From the NCBI GenBank assembly GCA_013368315.1, contig JAACJM010000003.1, forward strand, positions 1,240,001-1,304,000: 64,000 bases of DNA. Reading direction: 5' to 3'. Within the stretch, counting starts at the first letter, position 1; each line of letters begins with the position of its first letter. Made by a program: the position numbers and the translations under genes. Source of the stretch: Tetrapyrgos nigripes (taxonomy: Eukaryota > Basidiomycota > Agaricomycetes > Agaricales > Campanellaceae). This document shows, in pieces, positions 43,817 through 55,958 of this stretch. The notes below the pieces were generated by a model. The model was given only the letters and a program-made list of their open reading frames with translations, was not told where the DNA came from and ran no database searches.

Positions 43817-46577
43817 ATGTCTTCTGCCACTGAAATTAATGCTTTTACCAGTGATGATCATGCTCCCAAGGCATTCATGTGTGAGCTGTGCAAAAGGATG
43901 AGGAATGGGGATATTTCAAGAATCCTGCTGGTCGAGGCAAGAGGACCTGCAAGGACTGCAAGCAGCACTACAAGAGTAGTGTGACAGAATGTCAAGGCAT
44001 GTCCTATTATGCTAACATCTACAGTCTTTGTTGTCAAGAGTAGCTAACCCTGTCCTAGAGACCTTGCATTGCACACAAAGTCGTGCATCTGTGATGGCTC
44101 CAGTGTTCCATGTCCCAGATACTAATGCAATTGCCACAAGGGTGAATGCAGCCCAACAATCAGGTAAGTATCACCAATTTGATTTGGAATTATAGACACT
44201 GAATCTTGATTGATCAGGTGCCAGTCGGGAGATCAGTTGTGTAACTCTGATGAGTAGCTCAGGTATGTCCTTATGACTCTGTCCTTGTTTGCTTGATGCT
44301 TAAAACTTGTTTTATTTTTTTGCCCAGATTTCCTTACTAGGCCCTCGCGTTGACCTCCCCTACTTGAGCTACAAATATGCAGGCTCAAAATCCAATGTAA
44401 TAGCTGTTCCTAAACCATGGGCTACTGGCTATACTGCTGCTCATCAGAATCACACAGCTCAAATGGACTTGTAGCGTTCAAAAGCATATGCTGCAAGTGG
44501 CGAGACCATGTCTGTGAACGTTACAGTTGGATACCTTGAAGAGGGTAAGCCCAAGAAGACAATTTTAAGTGTGAGTGATCCAGTATATCAAATATCAGTA
44601 CTCGCTAACTGGTTTTGTACATACAGGGACTTACAGATTCAATTAGGGACCTTGACACCAACGCAACTGTCCTTGAAATCAGAGCTGTTGTTGTGAACCT
44701 TATGAGGTCAACAATTGATCAGATTGCAGCAAACGTTCCCAAATTTCTCTTCAATTTTCAAGAAATCAATCTGCACGAGACTTCAAATAAATTGCAAGTG
44801 GACATGGATGGTCTAACATTGGACCAACACCAACCATACTTTCGGCCTGCCTGCACGAAGGAAGACAAGAAAACACACCAACAGAAGTTTGTCTGGCCAC
44901 TAACACCCTTCTGTCTCATCTTGATCATCTCAGTGGAAGAGTGGGATTGCTACCAGTCTGCCTTAGAGGAGCATGAGCATAAAAAGGTATGGCTTTGCTC
45001 ATTTGAATTTTATATGAAGTTTTGAATACTGAACTTCATATTAATGTCTTTCAGATGTTGCCATCAAGTATGACCTCGTGTCCATCTTCTAGAGTTCATA
45101 CACAAGGGAACAGCCCTCAAAGTGTGCATACCAAATTATGAACTTAATACTTAGTCTATAATGATGTTTCACAGATTCCCTCAACCACTTGGACAGCCAC
45201 TGGTATCTCATCATGGAACACAGCACTTTCTGAGACTTCCGAAATGTCTTCTGCCATGTTTTCAGCCACAGTGGCAGATCTTCTTGGGGCTGACAGCGAT
45301 GCACGGACATCAATCAAGAGACCCCATAGCGTAAGTCCACTTCCTACCGTCAACTTCAGCATTTCACTAAAACATTTCAACTGCAACACCAACGATGCCT
45401 TCCCAAGCCAAGAAGACCCCAACACCCTTTCTCTCTCCAACAGCAAATTGAGTCTCTGCTGTGTTGATATCAGGCAGATTGAATTCTGATCAACCCTCGA
45501 ACGTAACCTCATCCATTGACATTCCAGGTCTTGTAGCTCCTGTTCCCAAGGTCTCCTTTCTTGATATCATTGAATCCAACACTGTCAATAGCAGATTTGT
45601 CTTTGACAATCATGTCATTTCTTCTGATGCTCATTTACGGGCTGATTTGTGTTTTGAATCAGAACTTGGTGTTGGGGCTTTCAAAACATGTCATCCTGCA
45701 ACACTCATTTGTTCAGAGGAAGTCATGCCAGCATCAAACTCAATTGTCATGAAGATTCTTTATAAAAACAAGGGTACTAGGATGAATGGAAAAGTGTAAG
45801 CTGCACTCTCATTTTGGTAAGATAGAGACTAATCAGAATTTCAGGGTCAACTGGGACAGGTATGCTGTGGATGAGTTTGAAGAGATCATAATTGAAGCGA
45901 ATGTTCATTATCACGTTGTGGCACTGATAAAATTTGCGTATGCCTACATTGAGTGTCAGAAACAACTCAAAGGTATTGAATCTTTAATGGATACTATATA
46001 TGAGTGTTCACTGAATATCATTGCACTCCATTCTGAATTTAAGATATGTTGAAGCAGCAGTTTTTGTGGCTCTCAGCGACAAAATCAAGCATTCAAGATC
46101 CTGCACAACAGGACCAAAGTGTACATACCTACTTGAGGAGCGGATTGCCATTCTGCCTGGTCAAGATTTTATCAAGTATATCCATAATTCCAACCCTGTA
46201 TCTGCCATTGCTCTGGATCACACAGAATACACTACTGCACTATTTCTGGTGGCAGTTCAGTACCTCCAATACAAGAAGACACATGAGAATGGATATGTCT
46301 CTGATTTCCAAGGATATGGCAGGTTACTTTCAGATCCACAAATCATGACATCTCCATGAGTTATTTTCAGCACACTCCAAATAGCAATGATACTGATAGA
46401 ACTCTTGGTAGTAAACTACTGGAGCTTATCTTTGGGGAAGGAGCTCAAGCTGCAGCTATGGACCCAAAAACTTCACTGTCCGGTGATGGCAACATTGAGA
46501 GCAGATTTAAAGGCTTCGCCTCAAAGCATCAGTGTAATATTTTTTGTACTTGGATGGGCTTGACGCCTTTGGCATAG
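43817..46577 (+). pseudogene. Alpha-kinase family protein relic with CxxC N-terminus
   Basis: From ATG 43817 (MSSATEINAFTSDDHAPKAF) the frame reaches CELCK, then shifts by one base in an A-run near 43880 to NPAGRGKRTCKDCKQHYKSS, giving a CxxC...CxxC zinc-finger-like start. Middle exons (44508-45025, 45244-45489) are unrecognised. The C-terminal half matches atypical alpha-kinases (eEF2K/MHCK fold): ELGVGAFKTCH, SNSIVMKILYKN (ATP-binding Lys), DEFEEIIIEANVHYHV, FIKYIHNSNPVSAIALDHTE, YVSDFQGYGRLLSDPQIM, and the terminal GDGNIESRFKGFASKHQCNI with Cys ligands (HQCNIFC). A stop at about 46357 and the N-terminal shift suggest a pseudogene. Such kinases are often amplified in Agaricomycete genomes. 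Confidence 0.7.
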
Positions 46578-49516
46578 AGGCAATGGATATAGAAACTAGC
46601 AGAAAAATGGACTTAGTTACTAGTAGTATCTTGTCTTTCACTTGTTTTTTGATTACTTCCTTTTCTTTGGGTCAAAACAACTGAGCAAGCCACATTTATA
46701 AGCCAATTTGCAGAATTCCAATGATTGATGAATTGTCAACTGACAGGCATGAGTAGGGCCACTCACTGTACTGTATATGATTACAACTGTATACTATACA
46801 GGAGGTTTACAGATACAGAAAGACCGTAACCATACCATTCAGAGGGTTCTCAGAGCCTCAGTCGGTGCATATACGGAATATAGTATTAATGCTCAGATCT
46901 ACAGCTAAGCTCTGTAGTAAATATGGATCGTCTAGTAAGATCATAAGGTAATTAGATACAGAAATTCAAATGTTGCAGACGGAAAATGAACATAGGGTGA
47001 TGAGAATCATCACGTTATAGCTCATGAGCTAAAATTCAGAATATTTATTGTACAAGCTCCAGAATAACATTATAAAATCAACAACACATTTAAATGCCTG
47101 ATTGCATGCATTACCCATTGACCAAAGCTTAGAGTCCTAATCTCCTGGTCTCTGTGTTGACCATGCCTCTGATTCTCATCACTGCACTTTTGCTTTACAT
47201 CTGACACTCTTGATTTTCTGTAGTTAACCACCCTATGATATTAATGAAAGATAAATACCTACTACAGAACTTAGTAGTAGATCTATCTGTTGCCAGAGCT
47301 GGGTGAAAGTCGCCCTATGACACCAGAAGAAGCATGAGACATCTGCCCTTCCAAATTGGGTAGTCATTAGTCATCCAAAGATGGATTCCCCCATGCCTCT
47401 CCACATACCAGGTCCCTCATTCCTTGGTCATGCCCTTATGACCTCCCCATTGTGAGTAAAATGAGGAGAACTCCCAGAGATGTTGCCAGAGCTATTCAGA
47501 TGAAATTGGCAGAGACCAAGTGTCAGATTTACAACAGGATTTAAGCTGGTGCTTCCTGCTGACATGATGCAGTGGGTCCGATGGTCTACCCTGCTTGACA
47601 GGACATTGTCCCTGCCCTGCTGATTCTGGCCACACTGAAGCAGTCACCATTTCTATGTTCAATTCCTGTGCATCTCAGTATTGATGTAAAAGTAATGGTC
47701 CAGAGCAGAACACCAAGCCTGGCTTGTCTGATGACTGATATTTCTGAGCCAATGTGTATTCTTTTCACGTTATATGAGTGCAAGAAAGCGAAGATTTTTC
47801 CTTGTCTCACCATGTCATCTGCTGCTCAATTACCACATGGTTATGCCCCCCCAAACTTTTATCTGCGAGCAGCAATGTTGTAGAAGGGTGGTCCAGACTC
47901 AAGACAAGTGCAGTAATAGGTGGTTTTTGTAATTAAGTGCTAGGAACTACACCCAAACACAAAATTGTATACAAATGTAAATGAGACGAGTGTTCCAAGT
48001 AATCAGAGTACTCAAACTCCCAGTTTACTTGTACTATAAGTACTTTTGATTGGGGTTTTTCAATGAAGTTAGTGCTTAGCGCACGACACAATGAACACAA
48101 GTTTAACACCAAGGGGATCAATGAGTCCCAAATCAAACACTTAATAGACCAAAAGGTCAACACAAAGATCACAGTTATAACCACAAAATGTTCAATTTAA
48201 ACTCTATTATCTCCAACACAATGTTTATACTCATAGAGAGTGCAGTTAAGTTTGTTTAGAAGCTTTAGTCTGTGTTTCATGTCCTCTACTATTGCTAGTG
48301 AGATCCAATACTCTACAGTACATGGCTTGGGTAGCTACTCGTAATATCTGGTCCTTTTATACTACTCGCAGCTACAACTATACAGTTACTTATTTCTTTT
48401 TGATGTCCACTAAAAAGTATGTAGAGAAAATACAAAACAAATCGAAAAGTCTGCTAGCGAGTTCTACCTATTTCCTTGTAAGTAAAGACTTGCTTATTAG
48501 GGTATACAGAAACTGTTCAATATTATCTAAATATTCATAGGAACTTTCTTCAGTCCTCTTTGTAAGCCGCCAGGATGGTACACGAAAACACCAGATGAGC
48601 ATCGCATCTCTGACTCAGAACACTCCACTTATGACTGGTAGGTCCCTCATACATGTCCTTATGCTAGGGGCATAGGGTTTTCTCGTAGTTTCTTTATTCC
48701 GTTTGGTTTTCCTTTCCCTTTTCTCCGATCTTGCTTTATTCACATCTTATGTATTGCCAACAGTCTACTACTGAGTCCTACATATGAGTCCAGCTCTTCT
48801 GCAGTCCTGTTTGCATACTTATTCATCCTTCAATGCTTTCAACGCCTAGCTAGAAGATGCTTACTGACAGATTTATCCTTATCCAGAAATACAGTTACCT
48901 GTTTGGGTTGTATTCTGATTGTTCAGATGTAGTGCGACTTAGCGCTTCTGTCCCTTATATCTCTGTGTAGAGATGTCTGTTTGCTATCCCCTCTGTACCG
49001 GTGGATAGCTGAACTCTGGGATCCTGTACATATATACTTTGTCCTACTTTTATCCACATGTACCTTTTATAGATACTTAAGATTCCTTTGAAGCTGTCTT
49101 AGTACTACAGGATTTACCGACACATGGATCTAGACCTAGCTTGCTTGTCACATGTCTGATCTTAGCACTGTCTTCTCCAATCAACCTTTCAGCTGAGGAT
49201 TGTGCTGCTTACGTGTTCCTATGCCCACAAATAGGGGCTATCCCACACTTCACTGTCCCTTTGGACCACGCTAGTGGTAGTAGTTGTTATAATAGGATTC
49301 GAAAGCCTTTGTAGGCTATCTTTATTATTCAGTGGGTCTGCTATCATAACTCCAACTCATGCATATCTATCATAGTACTTAGAATGAGTTGTTTCTCCAT
49401 CCATAAGCACTTAATATTATTGTACCATTGTTTTCTAGTCCCACTAGGTCTTAACTAGCAGTTCAGGGCTCACCCTAGTCCTCTTATTCCCTTAAAAGAA
49501 CATCAAAACTGATATT
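46578..49516. other. Gene-poor 2.9-kb stretch
   Basis: AT-rich, with no recognised protein motif on either strand. Short frames at 47586-47813 (-) and 47668-47883 (+) overlap and carry no motif. No paired LTR or TIR was found by eye. Confidence 0.45.
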
Positions 49517-50442
49517 ATGGACCAAAATCTAAGTATGTATATGGCGATTTTGTATGGTGTATCAGCAGATTGTTCCAGGATACTTATGGCTGCATCAAGT
49601 GAGTTTGCAAAGGATGCAAATGCTACTACCAAGGGAACCAAGAAGGGCAACCTGTACAAGGTATGAACTATCCACTCTCACTTCACCAGTACTAACCTTC
49701 CTTTACAGAACATAGAACACCAGCAACTTGAGCTCACTCCTTGGCATCCTAGTTCTTTGTATTATCATGTACTTACCCTTCACAAATGCTCCATGCGTCC
49801 ATTCTGTTAATCTCTCTATAGGTTATATTACATATGCAGGGTGAGAGAGTCCTTGGGGTCCAACTCCTCGCCAATCAAATGCAGATTGCTTCATGAGTGA
49901 GGCCTTCCAGATTTCCATACTATCTGACATTGAAATACTATCTTTATCAGAAGAAGACAGGACTGACACCAATATTCCAGGTCACGGATGCCATGAAATG
50001 CACCAAATTAGCCTGTTTGTCCTTGGTGAGTATTTCCACAAAGAAAGAAGCTGCAACCCCAAGGCCAGCTGCAAAGTCTAAGGTGCAGAAGACTCTGAAA
50101 CCTGACAGTTCCACGAAGAATATCAAATCCAAGCACAGTCAGAAGAATGCGAACACCCATGTTGTTTACAAGCCCAAATATGCTGATAAAAGACATGACC
50201 TTCCTAGTGGTGGCACTCTTTCTTTGATTGGCAAGTACCTGAAAGCCAAGACACAGCTCGAAAAGGTAAAGGCAGAATGAGAAGCTGCACAAGCAGGGAG
50301 ATTGGCAAGAGCTGATACACTTCAGTGGGTGAAGGATATTCTTTCAAGCTCAAATGCATCTGAAGAACTTATTCAGAAGGCAAATAAAATACTGGAGCTT
50401 GATATGGACCGTCAACCCCAGGAGATGGAGAACAAGGTGTAG
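49517..50442 (+). pseudogene. Putative second ORF of the Harbinger element
   Basis: Exon-like blocks: 49517-49660 encodes MDQNLSMYMAILYGVSADCS and ends at a GTATGA donor. 49893-50280 encodes a Lys-rich region (TKKEAATPRPAAKSKVQKTL; KSKHSQKNANTHVVYKPKYA). After a TGA (50278-50280) the same frame stays open to 50442 (LARADTLQWVKDILSSSNAS; EELIQKANKILEL). It converges on the minus-strand PIF/Harbinger transposase with about 180 bp between. Such elements normally carry a second, DNA-binding protein gene. I see no clear Myb fold, so the pairing is inferred from position. Confidence 0.4.
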
Positions 50443-50618
50443 ATTAATGTTAACTACATACTAAACTACATACTAAACAGGAAATAAGTAGTTAAAAATG
50501 ATATCTCGCTTCCTCCCTCCCTGGGTCTTGAGCCACTCATCTGTCACATACTGAGCAATATCTGCATCACTGACAACCTGTGACACACAATCTTCCCTAT
50601 CACCATTTTCAGGATTGC

Positions 50619-53600
50619 TTAACTCACAGCTTGTTTCCACAGATCCTCAGGGCAATCACCAAACTCGATGCACATATTGTGAAGTATCATGAGAGCCTCA
50701 ATGACCCTGTAAGTCTCCTGTATGTCCCTATAGTGTCCCATGGCTTTGAGAGATAAGAAGCAGTTCTTCAAGACACCAAAAGCATGTTCGATGTGGATCC
50801 AGATTCCTGATAGATGCTTATTGAAGTTGCACATCCTCTTCTGTAAATTTGGGTCATGTTGAGTAGCGGCTTGGATTTCAACTTTGTCAAATGGCTGAAC
50901 TGTCCATGGAGTGGACATATAACCTGGAACTGTGTTAGCAAGTATTAGCCATCAGCTGATGCTGTAAATCTTTTGCAAAAGTAATGGAAATTTTCCCCAA
51001 ACATGCTTTACAAAAGCTGTGGTCAACCGGTGAAGGGCCTTTAAGCAGCCCAGGGCAGGATTTTTGACCAGTGAGTGGCTCTAAGCGAGGTTGCCGACCC
51101 TTGGCATTATCTCGCTTAAGTAGATTTTATTATTTTTACTATACTGCAGCACAGACACCCCAATACTGTTTGCTTTAGCAAAAATGGGCAGGATTGGATG
51201 GGACAGTGAGCAGGGCTTTAGGGGCGGGTTGGGCAGGTTTTCCCATGATCTCTAGGAGATGCAGGCGTTCAGTAGGGCCCAGAATCTGCAATTGGAATAG
51301 GGGTAGTAAGATCCAATACTCTATTCCTGGATTATTTCTGACAAAGAGCAAAATTGTGGATGACCACAGGCACCACATGCTATAGCATTCAATATGACTG
51401 TGGATATGTCTATTAGGGTATTATGGGCCACTAAATCTAAATATTCACTCATATAGTCCATATCTGCCATGGTTCCTCCGCTATTTAATGCTTACCCCTC
51501 AACATAGATACCTGTGGCACCAGCAAATATGTATCCTATAAAATTGAGTAGGTAGATAAGTGTTATTTAGTGCCCTGAATACGAATATAAAGTCATATAT
51601 GCCATATCTTCACCTTACAGGACTCAACTCTTAATTTATTCTCAAAAGAGCGAAAATAGTACTTTTTTGGACCATATCACAGGCCTATCTTATTCCAGAG
51701 GTTATCCTAGATACTGATACTCTGTATTCCATCATCTAGTATCATTCGAAGACAATAAGCTATTCATAATGCCTAGCATGTGTTCCAGCTACATGCAGAA
51801 GCTTAAAGTCAGACTGAATTACATATAGTGAAACTTGTAGTACCTAAGCTTATATCTGAGCATATCTTTCAGTGTGGATCACCAAACTGTCAATAATCAG
51901 AGTATTATGGTAGAGGATGTTAGAGAACCATTTATGATCCAAATAAAATAGCTGGAAGATAGGTATATGTCCCAATGAAGGTGGAAAATAGTACTATTTT
52001 CGCTCTTTTGAAATTAACTTGAGAATTGAGTCTTGTAATTTGAAGATATGGTAAAGAAAACTTTATATTGATGTTTAGGGCATTGAATAGCACTTTCCTA
52101 CCCACCCACACTATTTTATAAGATCCATATTTGCAGGTGCCACAAGTACCTATGTTTAGAGGTAAGTGTTAAATAGCAGAAGAACCATAGCAGATATAGG
52201 CAATACAGGTAAATATTCCGATTTAGTAGCCCAAAATACCCCAGTAGATATATCCAAAGCTATATTGAATGTCAGAGTATGCAGTGTCCATAGTCATCCC
52301 AAAATTTTGCCATTTTCAGAAATAATTCATAAATAGAGTCTTGGAACTCGAAGATATAACGGATATGACTGCATATTTGTGTTGGGGCACTTCATAACAC
52401 TTATTTATTCACCCACAAAATTTTATACTATACATATTTGCTGGTGCCACAGGTACCTATGTTTAGGGGTAAGTATTAAATAGCAGAAGGACCGTGAGAG
52501 ATATGGACTATCTGAGTGCATATTCAGATTTAGTGACCCAAAATATCCTAGTAGACATATCTATACCCATACTAGATGAACTAGCATGCAGTGTCCACAG
52601 CCATCCCAACTTTTGACATTTTTAAATATTAATTTGGGAATAGCTGCTCAGAATTTGATTCCCTGGATAATAAATTATATCCCCAGTTTCAGAGTGTATA
52701 AATGCACCATAATACCAGCCTACACAAAGATCAGAGCTGATTTGATGCAATGGCTAGTACCTATTCTGCTCTTTGACTATATTTGGACAGTATTTTGCCC
52801 ATATCTTTGCAACCACTGCAGATATTGCAAATATAACTCAATATTTAGGTTCAGTGCCCAAAAATACACCTCCTTACCTACCCATACTATTTTTTATCAC
52901 TGGCTCTGGAAATTTATTTTGCATTTTCTGAGCCAGCCACAGTCCTTACCCCTATCTCAATTACAGATTCTGGGCCCTACTGAACGCCTTCACCTTCTAG
53001 GGGCTGTGAGAAAAATCTGCCTGACCTGCCCCTAAGGCCCCGCTCACTGTTCCATCCAATCCCACCCACTTTTGCTAATGTGGACATATTGGGATTTATG
53101 CTGCCCAAATTGCTCACATTTGCAAAATGCACCCCTGAGGAGCCTTGGGAAAAACCTGCCAAGACCCCACCCACTGCTCCATCCAATCCTGCCCACCTTT
53201 TTGCTAAAGCAGCATTGGGTTGTCTGGTAGGAAAATTGTGCTTATTTTTGCAAAAGTAACTCAAAACACGCTCCCAGGTGCAATGCCAGAATGCCAGGAT
53301 GCCAGGAGTTTTGCTCATTTCATTAATCCAAAAAATTGGCCACCAGGCCCAGTCATACCATATTTGGAAGGAGAAACTTGGCCCAGAGACCTGCTAAAAA
53401 TTCACCAGAACTTTTGCAAAGCATATTCGGTGATATTTTCCAGACTTTTCCAAAAGTATTACCACATCTGGTGTAGCCATGTAAGACGAAATGCCATGCA
53501 CCCTTGTCTGCAAGTATATGCTCACCTTGCTTAAAGTACTGGTGACAGCGCATCCAGATATCTGACTGCTTGAAAACCTTAGCATTGGGAACAGAGCTGG

Positions 53601-54577
53601 GCCAGCCCATTTCATGGGACGTGAAGCGAAGTTGATGGTCTACAGTAGCCTGAATATTGGTCTGTGTGGTATGAATACATAGGTAGCAACTAGAAAACAG
53701 GAACATACACTTTTTGCCTTTTTGCAGTTGTAATAATGAGAGCCATCAACCTCAGGCTCTGCTATAAGCATGATATGGCTTCCATCTGCAATGCCAATAC
53801 ACTTTTCAAAGCCTGACACTTGCTCAATGGCACTTGAGATCTCCACCTTTCATGAATCACTTGACCAACCAAGGAACTGATCCTGAAGCTCACAAATGGC
53901 TCGTGTCACTCTTCTACAGTAGTGATGAACAGACCTGATGCTAATAGAACTTTTGCTAGTGGTATCGTAGACAGGTGAGCCATGCTGGCTGTAGTGAATG
54001 AGAAATGCACCGAGTTGATACTTGACATGTTGTTGGGGCTTTCGAGGAGAGTAAAAGATGGGATTATCTGCCAAAATACTAACTAGTGTATCAAACATAT
54101 CATGCCCTACACTAGAAACAACTCTCGTCAGCATGGTAGAGTGTGAAAGAAGCATAAAATGCACTGAAACATCAACCAAAAATACTTGTCTGGACCCTGC
54201 AGTGCCACAGAAAAAAAGTCCTTTGACCTGGGTATACAGTTGTAGGGACCCCTTCTAGTATCACACATCTTCTCTACAACTTCTAACTAAGCCAATGCAC
54301 CCAATTCCAGTACTGTGGCAGACTCTGCCTTATCCATAGCATCATCCTCATCTTCCAGGGGAATATTGGCCATATCGGGTTCCAGCACAGCAGAGAGAGC
54401 AAAAAGGGATTCAATGACCTCAACACAGTCATTGACAATCTTCTTTTTTGTTAGAGAGTGGGAGATTAGAGGAGAGTGGCAGAGCAGTGGTGACGGCAGT
54501 GAGTATATTGCCCTTGGCCCAGATGGAACAATGACATCACTATTCAGAGCTGAGTGATATCTCCAACTAGCTGACAA
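50619..54577 (-). pseudogene. PIF/Harbinger-type transposase
   Basis: Minus-strand exons: an acidic N-terminal exon (54577-54287); LADNPIFYSPRKPQQHVKYQ and HYCRRVTRAICELQDQFLGW (54100-53850); GFEKCIGIADGSHIMLIAEP with the first catalytic Asp; QATVDHQLRFTSHEMGWPSS, VPNAKVFKQSDIW; YFKQGEHILADKG; then, after a 2.6-kb intron (about 53509-50935), YMSTPWTVQPFDKVEIQAAT and GIWIHIEHAFGVLKNCFLSL with the Glu, ending VIEALMILHNMCIEFGD. In HARBI1-like proteins the segment GSVPD carries the second Asp; here it reads SSVPN, so the catalytic triad is probably broken. The giant intron holds a foldback structure. TIRs and the 3-bp duplication of the element itself were not found. Confidence 0.8.
51138..53235. 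mobile_element. Foldback-like palindromic element with ~307-bp subrepeats
   Basis: Long imperfect inverted arms surround a roughly 330-bp centre: left arm 51138-51659, right arm 51986-53235. The outer ends pair, with left GCGTTCAGTAGGGCCCAGAA at about 51270 against its complement at 52966-52989, plus GGATTGGATGG, GCAGGTTTT and TTTAGCAAAA blocks. The inner ends pair through GAGCGAAAATAGTACT (51647) and AGTACTATTTTCGCTC (51991). The right arm repeats a unit with period about 307 bp (GGTGCCACA at 52136 and 52443); the left arm has one inverted copy (about 51520). The terminal module is duplicated on the right (53025-53080, 53155-53216). It lies inside an intron of the Harbinger transposase. No ORF of note. 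Confidence 0.7.
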
Positions 54578-54620
54578 ATTATTTTTTTTTTGTTTCTCAA
54601 AAAGTGCAGCAGCAGAATAA

Positions 54621-55367
54621 TTGAGTGGACCTATTACTCTCTACGACCTAAACACTCCACCCAGATCCATACCATACCTATTCTCCCCATGCCTGGAAGG
54701 TTCAATGAGTCACCTTTTGTTCTTTAGTGCTCTTCAACTGAAGTTGCTTCGCATTTGCACAGCTGTGTCCTCAGATTCAAATCTCTTCCCTACCAAACCT
54801 TCTGGCTTGATTACCCAAAGAACTCAGTGCTCCATCCACCTCCACATGGTCTCACAGTTCTCCTTGGTACACTATCCTTTCATCCACGATTCCACCACGA
54901 ATCATGTCATCTCCAACTCTCTACTCATAGTCTTGATAACACATACCCAGATAAGACAACCCCCACCATGCCTCCCTGCAAAGTGCCCCCACCAATGCAA
55001 TATGGACAGTCTATATGAAAGATATTGACTCTATTATTGGGAGAATGCTGCCAAACAAATTCTTCATGGAAGCAAATGCAGAATATTATCACAGGAGATG
55101 ATGGAGGAGAGTGTCAAAGACTCTTGGAAGCGATTTGAAAGTCCATTTGGGGAGTTGGCAAAGACAATTGGGGACAGACCTTTTGTTATGGACAACCAAG
55201 TTTCTTTCTCAGACTGTGCATTGATTGGGTGGTTAATGTTGCTGAGGTTTGCACTCTGGGATGATGATAAGGGAAAGCAGTGGTGGAATGAGATTATGGA
55301 GTGGCATGGGGGCAGATGGAAAAGGTTGATCGATATGTATGAGGAGTTGAGGGACACCAGGATTTAA
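54621..55367 (+). pseudogene. Glutathione S-transferase pseudogene B
   Basis: Start MSGPITLYDLNTP at 54621, an intron-like segment, CVLRFKSLPYQTFWLDYPKN, then frames change (HYPFIHDSTTNHVISNSLL). The C-terminal domain is open at 55098-55367: EESVKDSWKRFESPFGELAK, DRPFVMDNQVSFSDCALIGW and WWNEIMEWHGGRWKRLIDMY, ending EELRDTRI. It shares with pseudogene A the KDI...IG(R/G)...NKFF segment but has lost about 40 bp there. The frame breaks make it non-functional. A gypsy LTR is inserted 12 bp after its stop. Confidence 0.82.
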
Positions 55368-55379
55368 ATTGAAGGCAAC

Positions 55380-55761
55380 TGTAAGGGGACAGTTTCCTTT
55401 TCCTTTCTCTTCTCCTTTAGGACTTGTTTGTTCTTGTTTTATCTGGACTCCATTGACTTGTCTACCTTTGTTTCATTGTTTCATCATCCATCATTATTAT
55501 TCATCATTCTGATCTCCCATCATTCCACTTTTCTATTACTTCGTTACTGCTGTATAGTTTTACAGATCTTTTCCCAGGCCTTCATACAAGTATATATACC
55601 CCTTCCCTGCAGGCGAGTATCCTTGAGTTTTTCTCTTTGGATCTCCTCCTGCAGGTGCATAGTATGTTAGTCTTGTATTGTCTAGTTCTGATTTATATAT
55701 CTTTGGATCTCCTCCTGCAGTTATTGAGTGATTGCCTCACATGTCAGGAGTCGCCCTTACA
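55380..55761 (+). mobile_element. Ty3/gypsy 5' LTR (element 1)
   Basis: The LTR begins TGTAAGGGGAC and ends TCGCCCTTACA (TGTAAGGG/CCCTTACA inverted ends), 382 bp. A TATATATA box lies at 55592. It is followed by a leader and gag. I did not find a matching 3' LTR in the window, nor an obvious TGG primer-binding site. Confidence 0.75.
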
Positions 55762-55958
55762 GTAGAAAAACTCCTCATCAAGTGGACTAGTCGTCCCTGG
55801 CAACCATTTCCTTCTGAGCTCCAGATACCAGTGAGAGCGACTCTGATAGCACTCACACTGCTCTTGCTCCTCCTCCCACAGTTCCTGAAGACTCCTCCTC
55901 CACTTCTCAGTTCTCTCCACCCTCTGTTTCTTCTGCCTCATTACCTGGGTCCCCGACG

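Noticed and set aside
48300..49500. LTR or copia remnant suggested by AT-rich, TGTACATATATA-type sequence
   Set aside because: No paired terminus, primer site or protein motif.
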